The notes: a model not told the origin generated them from the sequence alone. A DNA stretch of 64,000 nt from Lantana camara (GCA_037501455.1 CM074858.1:82248501-82312500), one strand, 5' to 3'; shown: positions 1 to 11,888, counted from the first letter of the stretch. Program-made: numbers and translations.

Positions 1-1317
1 GGCATACTATATTTATATTTCAGAATGTAAACACCCTCACATGCAAGCTATAATCCCATGCGAGGTTTTAAAATATTTCCCCAAGTGGGGTGAAAACAAA
101 GGAAAACAACACTCGGGATTACAACGATCAATTTCATTCATTCATTAAAAACATGTAGTCATTTCGTGAGCCCGGCGAGAGGGCGAATTCTCCAACCTCC
201 ACCTCGTGTGTGCATTTAATCACTCATTCGTTCATTCATTAGTGATCATACCACAGTCATTCATTCATTCGTTCATTAACAATCATATATAATCATTAAC
301 ATTCATAAACATAAACACTTACACCTTTTTCCTCCGGGTGGTGGACAGGTTAGCAAGACCCGACCAGCTCATTCATTGACCAAAAGGGGTTACATGACTC
401 CCCAGATGGCACTCAACGTCCATTCCTCGCTAACTCTTAACGAGGTCCGGTTACGCCATCATTGTTTATTGGGACTAGTGCACGGGGATCACCGTCAGCA
501 CGAGCTTCCCCGGATAGCCACGTACATATAGTCCCGGGCCCCATTAAACATTGTGTTCACTGATCTCGCCAAAACATTGGGTAAGGGTTCATGAAAGAAA
601 GGTTTACGTTTGATATCATTTACTCGAGAAAAGACTCTATATACGTAGTAAATACCTTTTAGCTTAAAACTTTGCACGTTGGTTTATATAGGGTCGTTTT
701 AGCTAATAGAAGAGAAACCCACCTTTACATCTTACCGACCAATACCAAGAAGAAAACAAGAGGACTTGAAAGTGTCCTATGAACCCGGCATATCTCTGCC
801 CTGGAGAAAACTGTACACAAGACGATACAATGCATTCGTGAGACTCAAGACTCTAAATGAACCATATATGACGCACGACAATGCAATGAATGTCTTATGA
901 TATGCATAAGAGAGTAAGTCATGGCATGGAGATGCATTAAGGCACATAATCAATCATTTCATTCATTCTTGGAGCTTTCATAGTCACTCGGGTTCATATC
1001 TCCCATGTATAGAATCAAATCCATCCATTAATTCCGAACAAAGATCATAACACATATTTCAACAAGTATACAATTCATATGAACCATAAAAGAAAAGATA
1101 AATACGCAAGTAGGGTTCATGTTGATAGCAAAGATCCATATATGCACGTACTTGGAGCATTGCCGACATATTAAATCATAACTTGTAAAATATTCCACGA
1201 AAATCATCATAATTATTATAAATAAGATAACACATTATAGAACATGTTAGTATAGCATAGAAGTCATAAAAGAGGTGGAGGAAGATCAAACAAGCAACGA
1301 AAAACGGAACCGGAGTC

Positions 1318-1450
1318 ATGTGGGTAGGCTGGACAGAATCCACCCCCATAGATTTTTCCAAAGGGAAAAATCAACCCCCATGGATCTGGTCCAGAAGCCC
1401 ACTGACCCAAATCCACCCCCGTGGATTTGGCTCAGTAGCTAAAAAAAACA
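1318..1450. repeat. Palindrome cluster in U3 of the outer LTR
   Basis: Several short inverted repeats of the form ATCCAC-CCCC-GTGGAT occur here, some with one or two mismatches, separated by CAAAGGGAAAAATC-like spacers. Related palindromes are found at 4141-4275 in the neighbouring LTR. This is one of seven such clusters in Tekay LTRs of the window; in most of them the palindrome sequence differs while the arrangement is alike. Confidence 0.65.
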
Positions 1451-2877
1451 CAACAACAGGGCAAAAAGAAAGGGAAAGGAAAAGAAGCATATTACCAACT
1501 TATAACTGAATAAAAAGCATATAAATATACAGAGATTCATGTCCTAATTCATACAAAAACCGAAGCTAAATCATGAGAGTGGAAGAGATGCTCACAAAGG
1601 TTCATATTCTTCAAGTTTCATGAGAATCCATTAATGGTAACTTACAAATAACTCATTTATCATGCAATATAAGTTCAAGGAAAGTCAAATGGAAGTCTTA
1701 GAACCATATACCATGCTTTATACTAAAAGAAACCACAAGAACTCATGCAAGATTCATTAAAGTTTAACAAACCCTTACTATTCATCATCTTCTCCAATAC
1801 TTGATCAAATCTTGTTGAAATCATGTAATATAGGACTTAAAAGAACCACAATGAGATACACAACATAAAAATGGGATTACCTTTCAAATTGAAGAAGAAA
1901 TGAAGGGAGTATGAGCTCAAATACCCCAAGGTTGAATTGTTTCCTTCTTCCCCCTTTTCTTTCTCTTCCTTTATCTTCTTTCTCTCTCTTTTGGCTAAAT
2001 TGATTGGATGAGAGAGAGAGTGTGGCTCAGTTTGGGGCTGAAAGGGGAGAGAGAGAGGTACTCCAAGTGGGTATAGGTCAAGGGTTAGGTCCTAGGTGTG
2101 TCAAGATTGGTCCGCAAGCTCACAAAGGTCAACGGTTGTCGTTTTAGGCACGAGGTGCTCATTTCGGTTGAAATTCGGGGATCAAAATCGTCTTAGAAAA
2201 ATATGAGGCTTGACCCATCGGATCCAAATCGTCGATACGAGTCCAATGGAGGTAACGGAACTCGATTCCGAGTTCCCGAGCTCAAGATATCACACACGAA
2301 ACCAAGGCTGCGCTAATTGCTCGTTAGCCCCCGTTTTGGTTCCAAGATCAAAATAAATTCAAAACTCAAATAAATGAATCCGAAAATGTGAAACGAACAT
2401 AAATACACATTCATAACACATATATCTCCAATGTAGCACCCACACGTAGGGCCACATCCCCCGCACCATAATCCAAACCCGAATACGGAATGGAATGTCC
2501 GTACCCGAATCCGAATCATAGCGAACGGGAGACCAAACACACTCTAGGCTAGGCGGAGCTAAGCAACACAAAAAAAGAGTACGCGGAAGCGAATAAATAA
2601 AAGCAACAAGTAACGATCATCACATATATACGTATAGGTACCAACCCACACCTATCCATATAGTATTTACATATAGGTACCAACACTTCAACCTGTACAA
2701 AAGCCATCACGGCTCGAGCAAAAATAGTATTTACAAGTCACCTATACCGATGCAAAATAATAAAGTGCAAATATGTAGATGCACCTAACGAGACCTAAAC
2801 CAACAAGTGCATAAAGAAGACACACTTCTCCGCCTAGCTCCCGCTCCTAAAACCTGCAACTAAAAGAGTAAACGAGG

Positions 2878-2943
2878 GTCAGTCAACTGACTGAGTGAGG
2901 GGGCTAACGCACACCCACACCCTATATATATAAAGCAGAGCAC
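2878..2943 (-). promoter_or_regulatory. LTR core promoter: TATA box plus AGTC hairpin
   Basis: On the minus strand a TATATATA stretch (2931-2943) is followed about 20 bases downstream by TTAGCCCCCTCACTCAGTC and then a short hairpin formed by AGTC and GACT. The same order occurs in nearly every Tekay LTR here (for example 28853, 42574, 53711 and 15382), about 0.4-0.6 kb before the LTR 3' end. That is where U3 would end and R/U5 begin. Conservation of position and spacing suggests the transcription start; no start site can be seen directly. Confidence 0.6.
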
Positions 2944-4036
2944 AAAGCAACGGGTGGAATTATGAACCGGAATAGGTTTTACAAACTAAAACTTTCCAAA
3001 ACAAATACATATACGTTAAAACATTTCATAAACATTATCCCGATTCATACTTCCTGACATAACACAACATAACATAATGCTCGGCGAGAACGAGCTTCCA
3101 ACCTTTACTCCTCAGAACAAACAAAACGGAAATCACACACTCTCCTCTACACCAATGATGGAAGAGCCACCGGCGGCCCTAACCATCCAAACATATACAG
3201 ACTCACGAGGGGTAGCGAGCCCACATCGTGCCCTCCCCAGTTTTTACGCCGAAGGCATCGAAATATCACACCTTCCCAAACTCCCACGGGTCGCGTGTGA
3301 TATATCGGATGGAGACTACGCACAGGCCGAACCTCGACTGCCCGAACCGTCCCGAGGGTTCCTTACCCGTAGCTCCTTGGATCCACACATACAAATCATA
3401 ACAAATGCCAAATCTTTCATGGCAATCTCGCTAACAGAATTGTAAAGCCTTTTCCAAAACTTAGCTTACATAGGCTTATTTAATATCTTTTCCCAAAACC
3501 AGAATGTTCACAAGGTCATAAACATATTCTAATCAGCACATATGTATTTATATATATATAATATATATAGTCACATGCACGGCTTGAAAACACCACATAA
3601 GGCTTTAGGTCACTTAACTAATAAAAATCCTAAACCTCACCTTGTGCGTGACAAAAAGCGAGCAGACGTGAACAACCTACGCCTCGGGCTCGACAATTGG
3701 AACCTCCTCTGAAAAGAAAACACGAAAGCCCAAGACTTAGACTCTATATGAACCAAAGAAGACGCTCGGCAAAATGCATGATTCATGTTCACATATAAAT
3801 GTCACAATTAAGTCATATAATTCACAAATTATAGCACACATATTTATTTACAATTTATTAAGCAATAAAACCCGAGTTATGACATCTAACATGCGAAAGA
3901 AAAGCAATCAAAGTCATATAATTGCATAATTAAGGTAAAGAGAAGCATTTAAAGTCATACAAATGCATAATTAAGGCAAAGAGAAGTAGTGGCAGCTCCC
4001 AGGTCTCGGGAAAGGTGGGAACGGCCCTTTCACTGT

Positions 4037-4437
4037 AGGGAACGGTCGTTCCTGCCTTCGCTTAAAGTTTCTGGAGGATGGGAACGGCCGTTCCCAGTTT
4101 GTACTGGGGACGGGAAGGGCCGTTCCCAGAAAATCCCGAGCTCCCTGCGGACAGAATCCACACCCATGGATTTTTCCAAAGGGAAAAATCCACCCTCATG
4201 GATTTTTCCAGACCTACTGACTCAAATCCACCCCCGCGGATTTTTCCAAAGGGAAAAATCCACCCCCGTGGATTTGACTTAGTAGCTAAAAAGAAAGGTT
4301 TTGGCCATGGGAACGGCCGTTCCCGTTCCCAGTACAAACTGGGAACGGTCGTTCCCACTCACGGCAGGAACAGTAAAATGGCCCGGGAACGGCCATTCCC
4401 AGTTTATAACTGGGACGGGAACGGCCGTTCCGGCCTG
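4037..4437. repeat. Palindrome cluster with two alternating families
   Basis: Two palindrome families are interleaved. One is GGGAACGGCCGTTCCC, perfect at 4080-4095 and 4309-4324, with imperfect copies near 4037, 4341 and 4385. The other has arms ATCCAC and GTGGAT around a C-rich centre, several times between 4155 and 4275. Between copies of the first family are smaller hairpins with arms CCCAGT and ACTGGG and different loops (TTGT, ACAA, TTATA). All lie inside the solo LTR 2432-5274, upstream of its TATA box in the element's sense. Confidence 0.85.
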
Positions 4438-5526
4438 GTGCGAAAATCTGGAACAGAATCACATTACAGAAAACAGGGGAAGCTCCATTTGAGTGCCAAA
4501 ATGGCCAAAATCAAAGACCAAAAAGTTTCCACAACTTCTCCAGATGCACAAACAATACACATAAATCATGCTTGACAAGTTGACACTCAAATAACTCAAG
4601 AAAACGGAATAAAAGGCATGATCAAAGGAATGCAAAATTCAAGCCAAAAATCATGATCATTCATAAATGCTCAACTACCAAGAGAAACTAGGCAATAAAT
4701 GTAACACATACAACCTATACAACTCATATATAAAGCTAGGATTCAATACATCAAGCATAGGGCAAGTATTTAGCAAAAACACCAAACCCTCACTATTCAC
4801 GTAGGGAAGCTAAGGCATATAAAACTCACTCCAAACTCAGAAATTAAACCATAGAAATGACGAGCACGACGAGGGGATTCCGAAACATACTAAAGTTCGA
4901 GGAAAGACGAAGAAACGAGGGAGATCTTGGCTCGGGAAGGTTGGATGATCAACTTGGGTTCTTGGCTTCCTTGGCTCAAGAGTTGCTGCTGTAACGTGAA
5001 ATGAAGGAAGGGGAAAAATGGTTCAGCCTTTAAGGCTGGACCGGTTGGTTCACGGGTTCGGTTCAAGGTGTTCTGGTTCAAGTTGGTTCGGTTCAACAAT
5101 TACAGGTTCAAACAAGGCCAACCCAAATAAAACGAATAAATCACATACAAAATTAATTCAAATAAATTCATATAAGTTCAAATAATTTATATAAGTCGTA
5201 TACAATTAATCTAGAACGCAATTAATATTAAATCACATAATTTACCTGTACCGACTGTGAGTCGGGGTGTTACATCCAACATATTAAATTTCCACGAATT
5301 TTCGAATTCAAATCATATAAAAACGACATGCAAACAAATCACACATGCACAAGTAGTTCAATTAGTCATATAAATTCCAATTCAAATATTTCATATATTT
5401 CAATTAATCATATACTTAGCAATTAGATAATAAAATTAATTAAATAAAACACATATAACCAATTAATTCACACAAGTAGATAAACACATACGTCATTCTA
5501 AAATACGGAAAAGTTGGGCCGTTACA

Positions 5527-6106
5527 TCCTGGATATTCCTTTCCCTTGTAATGTCCGTGAAGTACAAGTGTTAGTGGAAAAGATCATCTCTTTGAATAGA
5601 TTCATCTCCCACTCAGCAGACAAAAATCTCCCATTCTTCAAAATTCTACACAACGCTCGGAATTTCTCTTGGACCGAGGAATTTGAAAATGCGTTACAAG
5701 ATATGAAAGCTTACCTCTCAAGCGCACCGCTCTTGACAAAACCAATGAAAGGTGTAAACTTGTTCATATACCTCTCTATTTTCGTCGAGACCATGAGCGC
5801 GGTATTGGTGGCTGTACTCGAGCGTAAACATTTTCCTGTTTATTATTTGAGCAAAACTTTATAAGGCGCTGAAAAGAAATATTTGGAAATTGAAAAGTTC
5901 GCCTTTGCCCTCATTAATGCGTCGCGGAGGTTGAGGCCTTATTTGTAAGCACACTCAATCACCGTCTTTACGGATAAACTATTAAGGTAAGTCTTGTCTA
6001 AGCCGGACGTCTCTGGGAGGCTAATAAAATGGGCTATTGAGTTAAGCCAATTTGACGTTAATTTCGAGCCAAGAACAGCCATCAAGCGAAGGCGATCCCG
6101 GACTTA
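5527..6106 (+). pseudogene. Tat pol fragment: end of reverse transcriptase and first RNase H
   Basis: The frame opens in mid-domain with ILDIPFPCNVREVQ, the connection segment that follows the RT fingers and palm in gypsy elements. It continues through NRFISHSADKNLPFFKIL and WTEEFENALQDMKAYLS to PVYYLSKTL, which leads into RNase H. In-frame stops lie near 5862, 5946 and 5986, and a frame change near 6085-6095 precedes the LLVEFF segment. The RT catalytic part is absent because the LTR ending at 5526 inserted upstream of it. The identification rests on the order and spacing of conserved blocks and is secure. The fragment is clearly non-functional. Confidence 0.85.
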
Positions 6107-6538
6107 TTGGTCGAATTCTTTGGTTTAAAGCCCGCCGTTCTTGAGAGCAACGGCGCGGGGGGGGGGGGGGGGGGAGGAGCAGGGGTAACCCTCAGGGATC
6201 CCAACAGAGTTGAAATAGACTTCGCAATCAGGTTGGATTTCCAAGTCACAAACAACGAAGCAGAGTACGAGGCTCTCATTCAAGGGTTGAAAATCGCTTT
6301 TCAAAACGGAGCTTCTAGGATCACATCTTATGTTGATTCACAACTGATTGCAAGTCAAATTGAAGGAACTGATGAGGCTCGAGAAACCACCATGGTGCAG
6401 TACTTAGGGAAAGCAAAGGAGATAATCAGAAAATTCAAAGAGTTTCACTTACTTCAAGTCCCACGAGTGGAGAATGTGCGTGCAGACGCTTTGTCTAAAT
6501 TCACTTCTGCTCTCGAAGGATCCTGTGAACATTCCTGA
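6107..6538 (+). pseudogene. Second (archaeal-like) RNase H domain of the Tat pol
   Basis: The translation contains TNNEAEYEALIQGLKIA, a YVDSQLIASQIEG motif and a PRVENVRADALSKFTSA tail. These are the Glu, Asp and C-terminal Asp blocks of the extra RNase H found in Tat-lineage elements. The normal N-terminal block with the first catalytic Asp is disrupted: in its place is a glycine run encoded by 18 consecutive G residues (6157-6174). The frame ends in a stop at 6536-6538, and integrase continues in another frame, so a frameshift separates the two domains. In an intact element this domain would degrade the RNA strand of the RNA/DNA hybrid during reverse transcription. Confidence 0.87.
6157..6174 (+). 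repeat. Homopolymer run of 18 G
   Basis: Eighteen consecutive G residues lie inside the second RNase H coding region, followed by GAGGAGCAGGGG. The run replaces the conserved first Asp block and alters the reading frame. Confidence 0.95.
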
Positions 6539-6540
6539 GA

Positions 6541-7841
6541 ACGGAGGAACCATTGATAGAGGAAAAGATTTTACCCGAGCGGTGGCCATGATTGATCCCA
6601 CCGAGCCCTGTTGGCTCGATGACATCGTCAAGTTTCTCAAGGATGGCATTTGTCCTACTGACAAAGTGGAGGCACGAAAAATCCGGAACAAGGCCCGTCG
6701 TTTTTCCTTGGATTCCGAGGGGAGACTTTTCAATAAGTCCTTTCAAGGCCCACCTATGAGATGTTTAAGGCCTTCAGAAGCCAAAGAGAACCTCGAACAT
6801 ATCCACGGTGGAAGCTGTGGAAATCACTCTGGAGGGCGTATCCTTGCCAAGAAAATCCTGAGAAGCGGATTCTATTGGCCCTCGGTCCTCCAAGATTCCA
6901 TTGAATTCTCCAAGAAATGCCCCAAGTGCCAGTTTCATTCTAAAATTCCCCAATTGCCAGCTGCTCAAATGATCCCTATAGATGTCTCATGGTCCTTTGA
7001 TCAGTGGGGTATTGATATAGTAGGCCCCTTGCCAATGGCAATCGGACAGAAAAAGTTTGTCATCCTAGCCGTGGATTACATCACCAAATGGGCCGAGGCC
7101 GAGGCTGTTGAAAAAATCACCTTCAGGGTGGTAAGGGGCTTCATATGGAAGAATATCATTTGCAGATTTGGCATTCCGAGGGTACTCATTTTAGACAATG
7201 GGTCCCAATTCATAGTAGCAGACACCCGGGAGTGGTGCTCGAAATTAGGCATTGAGCAATGCTTCACTTCCGTGGGTCTCCCCCAAGCTAACAGTCAAGC
7301 TGAAGTCACCAACAGGATCATTTTGCAACACTTGAAAACTATGCTTGAGAGCAAGAAGGGTGAATGGGCCGAGGAGTTACAAGGGGCTTTATGGGCTTAC
7401 AGCACCACCCCACGAGTGGCCACTGGTGAAACCCCTTACTCACTTGTCTATGGCTCAGAAGCAATGATACCTGCACAAATTGCACAGGAATCCGCTCGAG
7501 TGGCATATTTCGAGCCGAGAGCTAATGAGGAAAATAGAGCATTTGAATTAGATCTTTTGGAGGAAAGAAGAGACAAAGCCTGGGCACGTATTCATGAATA
7601 CAAAGCGTCCGTCGCTCGGTAGTATAACGAGCGAGTCAAAGAAAGAACGTTCCAGATGGGAGACTTAGTCTTGAAGAAGGTAGAAGTTTCCAAGCACGTG
7701 GGTAAGCTGGATCCCGATTGGGAAGGTCCATTCAAAATTATGGAAGTAAGAGCTAACAATACCTACACGCTCGAGACACTCCAAAGCGAGCGTCTCTCGC
7801 ATCCGTGGAATGTTTGTAACCTTCGACGGTTTTATGTTTAA
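6541..7841 (+). pseudogene. Tat integrase, one in-frame stop, otherwise well preserved
   Basis: An N-terminal HHCC zinc-binding block is visible (HIHGGSCGNHSGGR ... CPKCQ), followed by the DDE core: Asp in WGIDIVGPLP, Asp in ILDNGSQF and Glu in NSQAEVTNR. A C-terminal basic domain follows (GDLVLKKV ... GKLDPDWEGPFKI ... LRRFYV). A TAG at 7620-7622 splits the frame, and the C-terminal part (7656-7841) continues in the same frame after it. The frame carries no usable start because integrase is normally cut from a polyprotein. In an intact element it would join the cDNA to chromosomal DNA. The catalytic triad is intact, so decay is moderate. Confidence 0.9.
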
Positions 7842-8245
7842 GTCTTGAAAACTTTGGAAAAACCCACTTCTAGGCTCTATGTACTCTTCGTTTACAAGCT
7901 CTATTTATCGGAATGATTTTACTTCAAAGAAAAGTCTTTTGTGTTCTTGATTACGGTAAGAGATTCCCCCTGGAGACCTAGGCAATAGCCGCACAGGTCC
8001 AAGGCGTGCGAATCCTCCCTCTGTCGAGGGTGAAAAGTGTGCAGCTAGCGCTAAAATCCCATATAGAGATCCACCCTCTTTGGGATATTGGACGAGGGCC
8101 GAAAACAATGTTCGCACTCTGAGTCACAAAGCAGCTGATAAGGAGCCACGCTACCAGCTCATGCTCAGATTCTCCAGCACTTGGGAAAATCTCACAGCAA
8201 GCGCATGCATAGGGACGCTGGAGGCGACCTCATGTCACCCTTGAA
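7842..8245. other. Non-coding spacer after integrase
   Basis: No supported gene. The stretch follows the integrase stop and leads into the tandem repeats at 8246. It is the start of the long region between pol and the antisense gene of this Tat element. Confidence 0.6.
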
Positions 8246-8890
8246 TGAACCCCTCGTGTCCAGACACTTGGGTGGAAAACTTTTAGACAAGTTTTCCCAA
8301 GCCTTGACCAGGGTACCTTTGAAATGTGACCCTCACGTCTACCAAGACTTGGTAGATTTCTTAGTGACCAGGGGTCCCTCATAGATGAACCCCTCGTGTC
8401 CAAACACTTGGGGGGAAAACTTTTAGACAAGTTTTCACAGAATCCAGAACAAGGCACCCTCGAAGCGACCCTCATCGCAGTAACCCCTCGGGTTCAAGCA
8501 CTTGGGTGGAAAAATTTTAGACAAGTTTTTAGTCCTAATCAGGATGCCTTCCAAGCGTGCCCCTCACGTCCGCAAAACTGGGTAAAATTCTTAAGTGACC
8601 AAGGGTCCTCTTGGAGACACCCCTTGCGTCCAACGCTCATACAGAAAGAAGAACAAGCAGGTTTGCACAAGCCTTGACCAGGGCGCCCTCAAAGCGATCC
8701 CTTGCGCATGCAAATGCTTGGCGAGATCTTCAAATTGATCGGGGACCTTCGCGAAAACTGTCCCTCGCATCTTACATTTGGATGCAAACTTTTAGATAAG
8801 TTTTTAGTAGTCTTAACTAGGGTGCCTACAAAATGGGACCCTCGTGTTGTCAAAAGACTTAGCCTAAATTTGCAAATTTTATGTGTCATA
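8246..8890 (+). repeat. Degenerate tandem repeats in the Tat post-pol spacer
   Basis: A module that starts near CCCCTCGTGTCC, contains ACACTTGGGTGGAAAACTTT and TAGACAAGTTTT, and ends in CCAGGGTACC-like sequence recurs. Clear copies start near 8249, 8390 and 8480 (spacing about 90-145 bp), with weaker copies near 8620 and 8765. Copies differ by many substitutions and indels. Tandem repeats in this region are known from several Tat-lineage elements. The short reading frames here are repeat artefacts. Confidence 0.75.
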
Positions 8891-9131
8891 TTTACTTAGC
8901 TTTTTACTCAGTTCTTAGTAACAAGAATATGATAAAACAAGCGCACAAGTAAAATACACGGAAGACAAAACATTGTAGCAAAAAAGAAATTTTCCTTCAT
9001 CAAAGATAAGGAGCATACGCTCGATATTACAATACTACAAAAGCATCTACGCCCTTAAGAGTTCATTTAAAAGTAGGAAAAAGTTACAAGTTTGAAAGGG
9101 ATAATATTGCAGTCATGGAGAGGGAAGCAGC
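8891..9131. other. AT-rich spacer without a recognisable feature
   Basis: Nothing beyond low-complexity AT-rich sequence is seen between the tandem repeats and the 3' end of the antisense gene. Confidence 0.5.
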
Positions 9132-11888
9132 TTAAGCACCCTGAGCGGGACCATTCTCTAAATCCACCACTTCATTTTGGGCTTGGGGAGGTAGCTCTGA
9201 GGCTTGAGAAGTTTGAGCGATGGGATCAGGAGCATTCACAAAAGCAGTAGGCTCGGCCGCAGGAGCAGGAGCGTTTTCACCAGTTGGCGCTTGAGGCACG
9301 TGTTCAGGAGGACCTATAGGGGCTAGTGCAGCATCGTTAGCCCCCTCGGTTGTTAGTTCAGTACGAGACCTTTCCTCAGATTGGCGAGCCACCATAAATT
9401 CATCTTGTCGAAGTTCAACCAAGTAGTTATACTCCGGCTCATTCAAGTTGGCCTCAGGGTCTTCTCCGCCCTCCTCAGGCACCACGCAGCGCTCGTCAAA
9501 TCTCAGCCCCATGTCCGGGCACCCTCGCGAAGAAGCCTCTGCTAAACCCAGGTGGATCATCTGCTCAATGGCCAAATTGAAGGCGTTCTGAGCCTCATCA
9601 TAACAATGCAAGGAGGCGGCAAAGCCAAAGGCTTTGGAATGACAGAACTAGATAATGGCCTCCTTGTTAGCCCTCTCAAGACGCTCGGGGAGCGACTGCT
9701 GGAACTCCTCCTCGCAAGCCTTCCTGGTGGCGTCGGTGTACTCTTTTTTGGGCTCGTCGAACTTGCAAATCCACTCGTTTGTCTCCGTCATCAGCTTCTT
9801 ATAGTTCTCCGAAAGGGTGGTCGCCTCCGATCGATGTTTCCTTTGAGACTCTTCAGACTTCTTCAAATCCTTCTTCAGCTTGTTATGTTCGGTCTCGAGG
9901 GATAGAAACTTGGTCCTCTCCACATCCAACTCCTCTTGGATTTGAGCATGGTCGTTTGAGCGCGCCATCTTCTTCTACTTAGCCTTACGCTCGGAGTATA
10001 CGGTCGAGCGGCGCTGAAGGTTCTTGACCCTCAGGAGAACTTGCTACAAAATTCCCAACACTTAGCATTTTTCAGGAGTAAAAAAGAAACACTTGAAAGA
10101 AAAAGAGAAGGGTGAAGGATCTTACGGAAATAACCGCGTGCGCAAGATCTTGAGCCACTTGCTCCGCGCTCTGGGCGTATAGCTTCCTGTGGTCCCCTGA
10201 AATTGGACTCTCTTATAGAGCCCGTAGGTTATGTTCTAAGCAAATTCGTGATTGCTCAGCAAAGTGGGACCTTCTCTAGGAGCACAACCAAAGTGCCTAT
10301 CCCCAGCGCGCTCAAAGTTCCATAGTTGTTCCTCCTCAGAGGAGGAAGTGTCACTATCATCACGGACTCCCTCGACCACATTCTTATCTTTACCAACTAT
10401 TGGGATAGCATCGGGCATTCTTTTTCTCTTTTTTGAGGGCTGAGCATGGCCATCTTGGGGCTCTCTTATCACCATGCCCGTGTGTGGTCTCTGTTGGTTG
10501 TCCTGTGGGTTGGCCGACGGTCTCCGTTGGGCTCCATCTGCTGGCCTCATCACGAGGTGAGTTTTAGGTGTGTGTGCTCGGTTGTCTCCCCGACCATGCA
10601 CTCTTGTGCTGCTGCTCGCCCCTGAGTGGCCCCCTCAGCCTTCTCCTCTGTCGGCCACTCGGCCCTGCGGGGTTCGGGGGTTGTTGTTGTTGTTGTTGTT
10701 GTCGTTGCTGTTGTTAGGGATTACAAGCGTTGATCAGGTTTGCAACATTCCTCATGTATCCTCTTCTCGCCATTAGATTACTGGTACCTGAAAATAGAAA
10801 GACGAGGGTCAAATCTTCCTTACAGAGATCCCAAAAGTACAAGAATGAAGTTAGAGATCCTATCTAAAGTTAGTTCCCTAAGAATCTAACCGTCTCTCTA
10901 CAAACTTCGTACGGGGTGGATTTCTGACCATTTCAGGGTCGTTCACGAGCCCACAAAGGAATAGAACTTCCTCATCGTCTATCAATTCCTTCGCTTTTAT
11001 GAGCCACCGTGCGCTCCTTAGAGCCGCTGCTAGTTATTGGGCCCAGGATGTGGGGAACGAGGGATCTAAGCGTGATCTCACCAGAGGCCTATCTCCATGA
11101 TCTACTCACTCTCGAGGAACACCGAAATCCTCGCCCTCAGGAGCCCTCACAAAGAAGAACTTCTCTTTCCAATCCATCCCATACGATGTCGAGGGCGCAT
11201 CTACCAGTCTCAAATTGGATTTGGCTTGAACATAATAAAAACCCGCCTGAGGAGACGAGCGTGGGGAACGGACCACTTAGAAAAGGCTGTTAAAGTTATG
11301 AATGGAAGGTTCATTCCCCGTACAATTCATCAAAATCACAAAAGAAGTTATGAGGGCTATCCCATTGGGTACTATTTGGGAAGGGCTCAGGTTTAGAAGG
11401 TTCAAGATACTGGCCACAGGAACTGAAATGGGGAACCTTAACCCCCCAAATATTACGGCATCTCTATAAACAACCATTTGTTCGGGAGGGGGATGGTTAG
11501 CCCTCACATGCGGCTTTGGGATTCTGTATGTGTAGCGCTCGTACCAGTACCTTGGAGCCCTCATTGAAACTAGATCCCCTGGGGTTAGGGTGCTGGGAGT
11601 CTCATCTGGTGTTCTCTCAGTCGCTTGCATTCCCTAGCCCGAGCCCTCAGCGGATTTCTTTGTCTTCTTTCTGCGCTTGGCAGGAGGGTCATCCGAGGAC
11701 CCAACACCCTCATCTTCAAGAATAGGGGCAGAAATAGCCACATTCACCGTATGTCGGTGGGGATATGTGGCACTCTCCGTCAACGGCAACGTCACCCCTT
11801 GCCTCTCCGCCTTCATCACCAGATCCATCTCCTCGAAGAGGTGTTCAACACCTCCGGGATCTCTCCCCCCTATAGTAGACATCGCCAC
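9132..11888 (-). pseudogene. Antisense gene of the Tat element, decayed; PF04195-like and coiled-coil parts
   Basis: Read on the minus strand, the segments follow in the order of one protein. 11888-11634 is an N-terminal part with an acidic stretch and a basic PPAKRRKKTKK patch. 11630-11277 continues in the same frame after a single stop and contains VIFGGLRFPISVPVASILN and SQIVPNGIALI. These match what I know of the plant 'putative gypsy type transposon' family (PF04195). Its C-terminal part continues frameshifted to about 11010. 10601-10236 has a basic KKRKR patch followed by an acidic DTSSSEEEQ run. 9968-9648 is a heptad-rich coiled coil, and 9611-9132 is a Pro/Ala/Glu-rich tail. Stops and frameshifts separate the segments. 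Antisense reading frames downstream of integrase are known in Tat elements such as Grande and Retand; their function is unknown. Confidence 0.8.
10680..10713 (-). repeat. GTT/AAC trinucleotide run inside the antisense gene
   Basis: GTT repeats with two interruptions; on the minus strand they encode mostly asparagine in the frame of the antisense protein. The length probably varies between copies. Confidence 0.75.

Larger units (their letters stand above)
2432..5274 (-). mobile_element. Tekay-type solo LTR, 2843 bp, TSD TCCAA
   Basis: The sequence starts TGTAGCACCC and ends GGGGTGTTACA. It is flanked by the perfect 5-bp direct repeat TCCAA at 2427-2431 and 5275-5279. No internal region is present, so it is a solo LTR left by LTR-LTR recombination. 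The minus orientation follows from the conserved LTR 3'-end modules on the left: AGCGAACGGG near 2518, GCTAGGCGG near 2549, the AGTC hairpin near 2880 and a TATA box at 2931-2943. It resembles the partial LTR at 63189. Palindromes lie at 4037-4437. The reading frames across 3077-3445 and 4078-4575 are artefacts of the palindromic and GC-rich stretches. Confidence 0.93.
1..5526 (-). mobile_element. Outer Tekay-type LTR, partial at window edge, interrupted by a solo LTR
   Basis: This is a Ty3/gypsy chromovirus-type LTR in minus orientation. It is present as 1-2431 and 5280-5526 around a nested LTR. Its right end, GGGCCGTTACA at 5516-5526, is the LTR start read on the minus strand. Blocks shared with complete LTRs elsewhere in the window identify it: the CCTCCGGGTGGTGGAC hairpin block near 333, a GACGCACGAC block near 870, and a U3 block near 2270-2335 also seen near 37880 and 56350. 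The left end lies outside the window, so it may be a solo LTR or the 5' LTR of a longer element. Immediately right of 5526 a Tat reverse transcriptase reading frame begins in mid-domain, so this element inserted into that one. Short reading frames inside it are not conserved and are not called. Confidence 0.8.

Noticed and set aside
3077..4575. Reading frames of 122 and 165 codons in the solo LTR
   Set aside because: They run over conserved non-coding LTR blocks and palindromes and are absent from sister LTRs.
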